From positions 1,364,001 through 1,428,000 of the forward strand of contig NZ_FRAQ01000001.1 of the NCBI RefSeq assembly GCF_900142385.1: DNA of 64,000 bases. Direction: 5' to 3'. Both the position numbers and the translations under genes were made by a program. Source of the DNA: Marinobacter antarcticus. GTDB lineage: Bacteria; Pseudomonadota; Gammaproteobacteria; Pseudomonadales; Oleiphilaceae. The notes below the pieces were generated by a model. It saw nothing but the letters and a program-made list of their open reading frames with translations, made no database searches and was not told the DNA's origin. Every line of letters begins with the position of its first letter. Position 1 is the stretch's first letter. Shown here one piece after another: positions 59,790-64,000 of this stretch.

Positions 59790-61784
59790 ATGAGCAGAGC
59801 CACAGACCAACCCGCAAATCAGCATAACGGCGCGTCAGGTGAGCTAGCGAAGTCACTCGACGCTGCCATCAGCCGTCTTGCCGAAATCAATGCCACTGAA
59901 GGCGTCTCGCCGGTACTGGAGGTAATCGAAGCGGCACAGGCCCTGATGTTCAATGACGAAGGGCTGGAAGCCATCTACGCGCGCGTGCCGACGATTGAGG
60001 CAGCCGGGTTTTTTGGCGGCAGCGACTGGGATTATCCCCAGACTTTGGTGCCCTCACTGGCCGTGCGCACGATTCGCCATGGCGAGCCGGTCGCGACACT
60101 GGTCGAAAGCTTGAGCCAGATTCGCCTTCTGGCGGTGGTTAAAGGCGATTACATACACCCTTCTATCTCGGCAGAACACGCCCATCACTTTCTCGCCCAG
60201 GTATTGGCGATGAATCTGGATCTGGTGGTCAGTGATCTCCAGGAGAGCGACCGGCTGCGGCCAGATGGACTCGGCTACGCCGTCCAGGGGCTGTATCACT
60301 TCCTGCTTCGGCACTTGGGCTACGAGGATCTTCTGGAACATCTGGTGGCCGAAGTCTGGCGGATTCTGGCGCAACGGCCGGTCCAGGTGGATGGTGTCAA
60401 ACAGATGGTGACCCAGATCGCGGTCTGCCTGCAAAAACCGGATGCGCACGGTGGTGAGGTCAGCGACGACGCGCTGCAACTGATCCATGCCGTGTTCAGC
60501 CCTACTGAAGGATGCCGTGAAGATCCCGGCCTCAATGTATACGCTGAACGACTGGCGGAGATGGACGATGCCACCCTGCTGCGAGAGGCCATCGCCTTTG
60601 CCCAGGCCATGCACAGTACCGGCCTGGTTTCGCCCTACATGCCGGGGTTTATACGTTACCTGCGTGGCCGTTGGAACGACCTGATCCCCACGGCTTTGGG
60701 CCTGAGCCATACGGGTGCCGACGCATTTCACTGCTACCCGGCGTTGATTCATACTCTGATTGATGAGGCCCTGTTTCCCGAGACCAGCCAGTGTGCATAC
60801 GGCCTGGCCATGATGCTCGAGCGGGGCATCCTCTACTCGCCTCCGGTGGCGCCGTCCCTGTGGCGACAAATACGACTGTCGCTGTGCGAGGCCGCGGCCG
60901 AGAAGATTGTGGCCGTTTTTGGGAGCAGCCGCTCCCCCGAATGCTTTTTGCTCGCCGACGTACTCAATGTGCTCGGCCGCCCGCTTGGGATAGGACAAGG
61001 AAACTACCCAACCTGCCAGTCGACGCGCGCCCTCTCCATGTGGGCCTACAATATGCCGGCGGAACTGCTTCGTATCCTTGCCTGGGCGGCGCGCGACGAT
61101 GAAATCGTGATGCGCTTTGAAGGCAACAGTATTTCCTCGCGGGAACTTGGCACCGGCCTGGCGACCGAACCGCCGGTGGATGTGGATGCCGTCTCACTGC
61201 TAACCGTGCCGCACCTGGATCGTATCTATTTTGAAATGGGTCGACGCAGTGCCGGGCGCGGAGAAGATCCGCACAAATGGGTCAACTCCGCATTCCACGG
61301 TGATCATGTGGGCCACGGATTTCGCATAGCCGTAGACGTATTCACCGGCGGTCTGAAAGACTTCGAAGGGTTTATTCGCGACTTTTATGCCGCTTATCAC
61401 CCTTTTTACAACGGCAACATTCCGGTCATCAATCCACAACCGGCCGGTATTGCGGTGACCGACAGTGCCACACGCTTTCTCGGCTGGCACGCCATCACTA
61501 TCCAGCGGTTTGCGCTGGACCCGGAAGAGATCATGCGCGTCTATTTTTTCAACCCCAACAATGACAGTGGGCAAAACTGGGGTCAGGGGATTGTCACCTC
61601 GACCCAGGGCCACGGCGAGCTCTTCGGTGAAGCCTCGTTGCCGGTGGCCGAGTTCGTCTCCAGGCTGTATGTATTTCACTATGACCCGATCGAAAAGGGG
61701 GAGCCAGGCGCTATCCCAAGCGATGAAGTTGATCGGGTCATGCAGCTGGCCAAAGGCAGTTGGGCCTCAGGGCGCCAGCATTAG
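59790..61784 (+). CDS. 664-residue protein of unknown function
   Basis: A large soluble protein with no signal peptide or membrane helix. I do not recognise a domain. The first 350 residues look helical. Two well-formed blocks stand out: GIGQGNYPTCQSTRALSMWA near residue 400, with an invariant-looking cysteine, and HGDHVGHGFRIAVDVFTGGL near residue 500, with clustered histidines, which together suggest a cysteine-histidine enzyme; this is speculation. The C-terminal part reads YFFNPNNDSGQNWGQGIVTS. GGAGG precedes the ATG. The gene stands alone. Confidence 0.7.
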   Translation: MSRATDQPANQHNGASGELAKSLDAAISRLAEINATEGVSPVLEVIEAAQALMFNDEGLEAIYARVPTIEAAGFFGGSDWDYPQTLVPSLAVRTIRHGEPVATLVESLSQIRLLAVVKGDYIHPSISAEHAHHFLAQVLAMNLDLVVSDLQESDRLRPDGLGYAVQGLYHFLLRHLGYEDLLEHLVAEVWRILAQRPVQVDGVKQMVTQIAVCLQKPDAHGGEVSDDALQLIHAVFSPTEGCREDPGLNVYAERLAEMDDATLLREAIAFAQAMHSTGLVSPYMPGFIRYLRGRWNDLIPTALGLSHTGADAFHCYPALIHTLIDEALFPETSQCAYGLAMMLERGILYSPPVAPSLWRQIRLSLCEAAAEKIVAVFGSSRSPECFLLADVLNVLGRPLGIGQGNYPTCQSTRALSMWAYNMPAELLRILAWAARDDEIVMRFEGNSISSRELGTGLATEPPVDVDAVSLLTVPHLDRIYFEMGRRSAGRGEDPHKWVNSAFHGDHVGHGFRIAVDVFTGGLKDFEGFIRDFYAAYHPFYNGNIPVINPQPAGIAVTDSATRFLGWHAITIQRFALDPEEIMRVYFFNPNNDSGQNWGQGIVTSTQGHGELFGEASLPVAEFVSRLYVFHYDPIEKGEPGAIPSDEVDRVMQLAKGSWASGRQH

Positions 61785-62063
61785 TCTGAAGGTACGTTTG
61801 AGCAAGTCAAAGTAGGGCGCGCTTTTGGGGACAACATGGACCCTTAACCGGTCTTCTGAGGCAATGGCCCCGCTAAACCTGCGCTTCGCCCTGACCTATA
61901 CCGACAAGGTTCAGGGTCATAGGATCAGGCAGGTAAATAGTGTGCTATGTTGTTCGTAGTGTTGTCCGTTTCACATCAACGAAGTGGGGGCAGCTTCCAG
62001 TCTGGGAGCAATCATGTTCCGGAAACCAATAGTGCGAGTGTTTCCCGGTTTTGAGCATCTCCG
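61785..62063. other. Gap before the MprF-like gene with a hairpin
   Basis: 61889-61916 can form a stem (CCCTGACCT with AGGTTCAGGG, one bulge) around nine bases. 61799-61822 (GAGCAAGTCAAAG core) repeats a sequence seen at 16073-16096. No coding sequence recognised; the rest should hold the promoter of the next gene. Confidence 0.45.
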
Positions 62064-64000
62064 GTGAATACAAACCGAACCCTTGTAAATGCCGATCGGC
62101 TGCGGGCCTGGCTCCCGCCAATGGTCGCAGTGCTGCTGCTTGCCGTTACCGTCTGGATACTCCATCGCGAACTACAAGCGATCCATTACCGAGATGTCCG
62201 TGCAGCGCTCAGCGCTTTACCAACCGAGCATATCCTGCTGGCGCTGCTTTTCACCGCAGCCAACTACCTCGTTCTGAGTTGTTATGATCAGCTCGCTTTC
62301 CACTACATTGGCAGGCGCATTGCGCGTTGGCGCATCGCACTGACGGCATTTATCAGCTATGCAGTGAGCAACAGCGTCGGTTTCGCGCTGCTATCCGGCA
62401 CTGCTGTTCGTCATCGTTTGTATTCGCGTTGGGGCGTGGCAACTGCAGATTTATGGCGGATTGTCGCGGTGAACTCTACCACCTACTGGCTCGGCCTGCT
62501 GGCTCTGGCCGGGTGGAGCTTTGCATTTCATCCCCATACTTACCTTGAAGGCGGTCTGGCGCAGGGAAGCGTAAAGTGGCTCGGTGTCGCCTGCATGGCC
62601 GCTGTTATCGGTTATATGATCTTGTCGGTAGTGCGCAAGACACCGCTGCGCGTGCGTGGTTTCGAGATGAAGCTGCCATCGCTGTCGATCGCACTCGGGC
62701 AGATACTGATATCAATGGCAGACTGGGCTTTGGCCGCCGCTGTGTTCTGGGCGCTGCTCCCGGCAGGTGGGCCCTCCTATGGCGTGATGCTTGGAGTTTT
62801 CCTTGCGGCGCAGGTGCTGGGGCTGATCAGCCATGTGCCGGGCGGGCTTGGCGTGTTCGAAGGAGTCGTAGTGTTGCTGCTTGGGCCATACTTCCCGGCC
62901 GACAGAATCATCGCCGCATTACTGCTTTATCGCCTTATTTATTACGTCATGCCGCTGGTTGTCGCGCTCATTTTTCTGGTCGGCGATGAACTGCGTCTGC
63001 GCCATGCGCGAGTGCAGTCTCTTGGTCGATCGCTGGGAGACTATTCGGTGCAGTTCGCACCGAGGATCTTGGCAGTATTCACCTTTATGGCAGGCCTTCT
63101 GCTTCTGGTGTCCGGGGCAACGCCGGCGGAGCACGAGCGGTTGTTCTGGCTGTCTGGCATGCTGCCGATCGGTTTGTTCGAGGCTTCGCATTTCCTTGGT
63201 AGCTTGGTGGGGGTTGTGCTGCTATTGCTGGCGCAGGCCGTTTCACGCCGCCTGCATCTGGCCTTCTACCTGGTGCTTGCTGCGCTGGTCGCGGGCATCC
63301 TGACTGCGCTGCTGAAAGCTGCTGACTGGGAGGAGGCCGCACTCCTGCTATTGTTGATGCTGGTGTTCATACCGAGTCGCAGTTTCTTCGAGCGCCGCGC
63401 GGCGTTGTTTGACACACGGTTCTCCCCTGGCTGGGTCATTGCTATCGTGGCGGCGCTGGGCGCCTCGGTGTGGCTGGGAATGTTCACTTTCCGGCATGTC
63501 GAGTACTCGAACGATCTTTGGTGGCAGGTGGCGTTGCAGCAGGATGCACCGCGTTTCCTGCGTGCCAGCCTTGGGGCTGCTGTAACGCTGCTGGTGTTTG
63601 GAATCTGGCACCTGTTGCGCCCTTTACCGCACACTGCCGAGCTGCCATCGACCGAAGAACTTGCCGAAGCTGATCGAATCATCCACGCACAGGCGGAAAC
63701 CCTGCCATTTCTTCTCTGGCTGCGCGACAAGGCGCTGATGTTCAATGATGAACGCACGGCGTTCGTAATGTACGGCATTCGCGGTCGCACCTGGGTAGCA
63801 TTGGGCGATCCGGTCGGCCCTGCAGCGGCTGCTCCGGGCCTGATCAGGGCTTTTATTGAACGTGCCGACGACTTCGGCGGCGTGCCGGTTTTCTATCAGG
63901 TTCATCAGACGCAGCTGCATCACTATGCTGAACTGGGCATGGCGTTCGCAAAGTTGGGCGAGGAGGCGCATTTGCCCCTCGAGCAGTTTTCACTCGAAGG
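62064..64000 (+). CDS. mprF: MprF-like lysylphosphatidylglycerol synthase/flippase (partial at the 3' side)
   Basis: The first 645 codons run to the window edge. About fourteen membrane helices are visible: the LPG_synthase_TM part has SYAVSNSVGFALLSGTAVR and HVPGGLGVFEGVVVLLLG. After residue 530 the soluble GNAT-like DUF2156 aminoacyltransferase domain begins (MYGIRGRTWVALGDPVGP, then VFYQVHQTQLHHYAELGM). MprF aminoacylates phosphatidylglycerol and flips it, giving resistance to cationic peptides. GTG 62064 is the best start, with moderate confidence. Confidence 0.88.
   Translation, partial: MNTNRTLVNADRLRAWLPPMVAVLLLAVTVWILHRELQAIHYRDVRAALSALPTEHILLALLFTAANYLVLSCYDQLAFHYIGRRIARWRIALTAFISYAVSNSVGFALLSGTAVRHRLYSRWGVATADLWRIVAVNSTTYWLGLLALAGWSFAFHPHTYLEGGLAQGSVKWLGVACMAAVIGYMILSVVRKTPLRVRGFEMKLPSLSIALGQILISMADWALAAAVFWALLPAGGPSYGVMLGVFLAAQVLGLISHVPGGLGVFEGVVVLLLGPYFPADRIIAALLLYRLIYYVMPLVVALIFLVGDELRLRHARVQSLGRSLGDYSVQFAPRILAVFTFMAGLLLLVSGATPAEHERLFWLSGMLPIGLFEASHFLGSLVGVVLLLLAQAVSRRLHLAFYLVLAALVAGILTALLKAADWEEAALLLLLMLVFIPSRSFFERRAALFDTRFSPGWVIAIVAALGASVWLGMFTFRHVEYSNDLWWQVALQQDAPRFLRASLGAAVTLLVFGIWHLLRPLPHTAELPSTEELAEADRIIHAQAETLPFLLWLRDKALMFNDERTAFVMYGIRGRTWVALGDPVGPAAAAPGLIRAFIERADDFGGVPVFYQVHQTQLHHYAELGMAFAKLGEEAHLPLEQFSLE

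Noticed and set aside
60054..60998. Minus-strand frame of 314 codons inside the 664-residue gene
   Set aside because: No ribosome site or domain; the plus-strand frame is longer, has a good start and coherent protein blocks.
61889..61916. Riboswitch upstream of the MprF-like gene
   Set aside because: Only a single imperfect hairpin is visible; no conserved aptamer core that I know.

Overview
The window looks like a chromosomal segment of a marine gammaproteobacterium. Marinobacter or a close relative is the best guess, inferred from moderately high G+C, the protein families present (RadD, ThpR, a PEP-CTERM surface protein, cytochrome b561, many PAS, GGDEF and SBP3 proteins) and many dispersed AACCGGGACAGATTTATT repeats of the kind linked to REP-associated Y1 transposases (RAYT). 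There is no rRNA, tRNA, CRISPR array, phage or integron integrase that I can see.

Layout. 1-5840: end of an MscS channel, thpR, a small DUF4177-yidD-TM2 cluster, then a minus-strand thioredoxin and ADP-ribosylglycohydrolase/CIA30 fusion, a DUF3750 lipoprotein and an SlyD-like FKBP. 5860-12640: SDR, nucleoside deoxyribosyltransferase, a potassium channel, a ferric-reductase-like operon, an alpha/beta hydrolase and an SRPBCC protein, separated by gene remnants. 12800-22400: radD, RNase Z, a 2OG oxygenase, a CAP-domain protein, a Sel1 lipoprotein coupled to a GGDEF/EAL protein, and cytochrome b561. 22520-28800: a polar amino-acid ABC transporter facing an aconitase X and an FMN 2-hydroxyacid dehydrogenase, probably a catabolic module for a hydroxylated amino acid such as cis-3-hydroxyproline. 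30360-35000: a phosphate module (PiT, Na/Pi symporter with PhoU domain, PPK2). 35020-43800: aldo/keto reductase and small membrane proteins, a NERD/cold-shock-DUF1294 cluster with two unknown proteins, NUDIX, CDGSH, YqeY, RHH and DJ-1 proteins. 44120-49480: a FabH-like synthase with a long N-terminal extension, SDR, a soluble PAS chemoreceptor and an M15 peptidase. 49490-58200: antiporter and P-type ATPase remnants, a PEP-CTERM protein, patatin, BrkB, CorA and GST. 58380-64000: a PQQ-type sugar dehydrogenase, a 664-residue protein of unknown function and the start of an MprF-like protein.

The most unusual property is the density of internally deleted or truncated genes, often next to the RAYT-type repeats. 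Five of them (thpR, NERD plus CSD-DUF1294, nucleoside deoxyribosyltransferase, NUDIX, TM2) still have an intact relative in the same 64 kb. In several the start and end of the gene survive and the middle is gone (thpR, NERD, CSD-DUF1294, NhaP antiporter, P-type ATPase). One remnant now supplies the N terminus of a CAP-domain protein. Other points worth attention are a 27-bp element shared at nearly the same distance upstream of a CDGSH gene and a GST gene, a heptanucleotide tandem repeat ahead of the FabH-like gene, and a conserved C-terminal module shared by the NERD protein and a neighbour.
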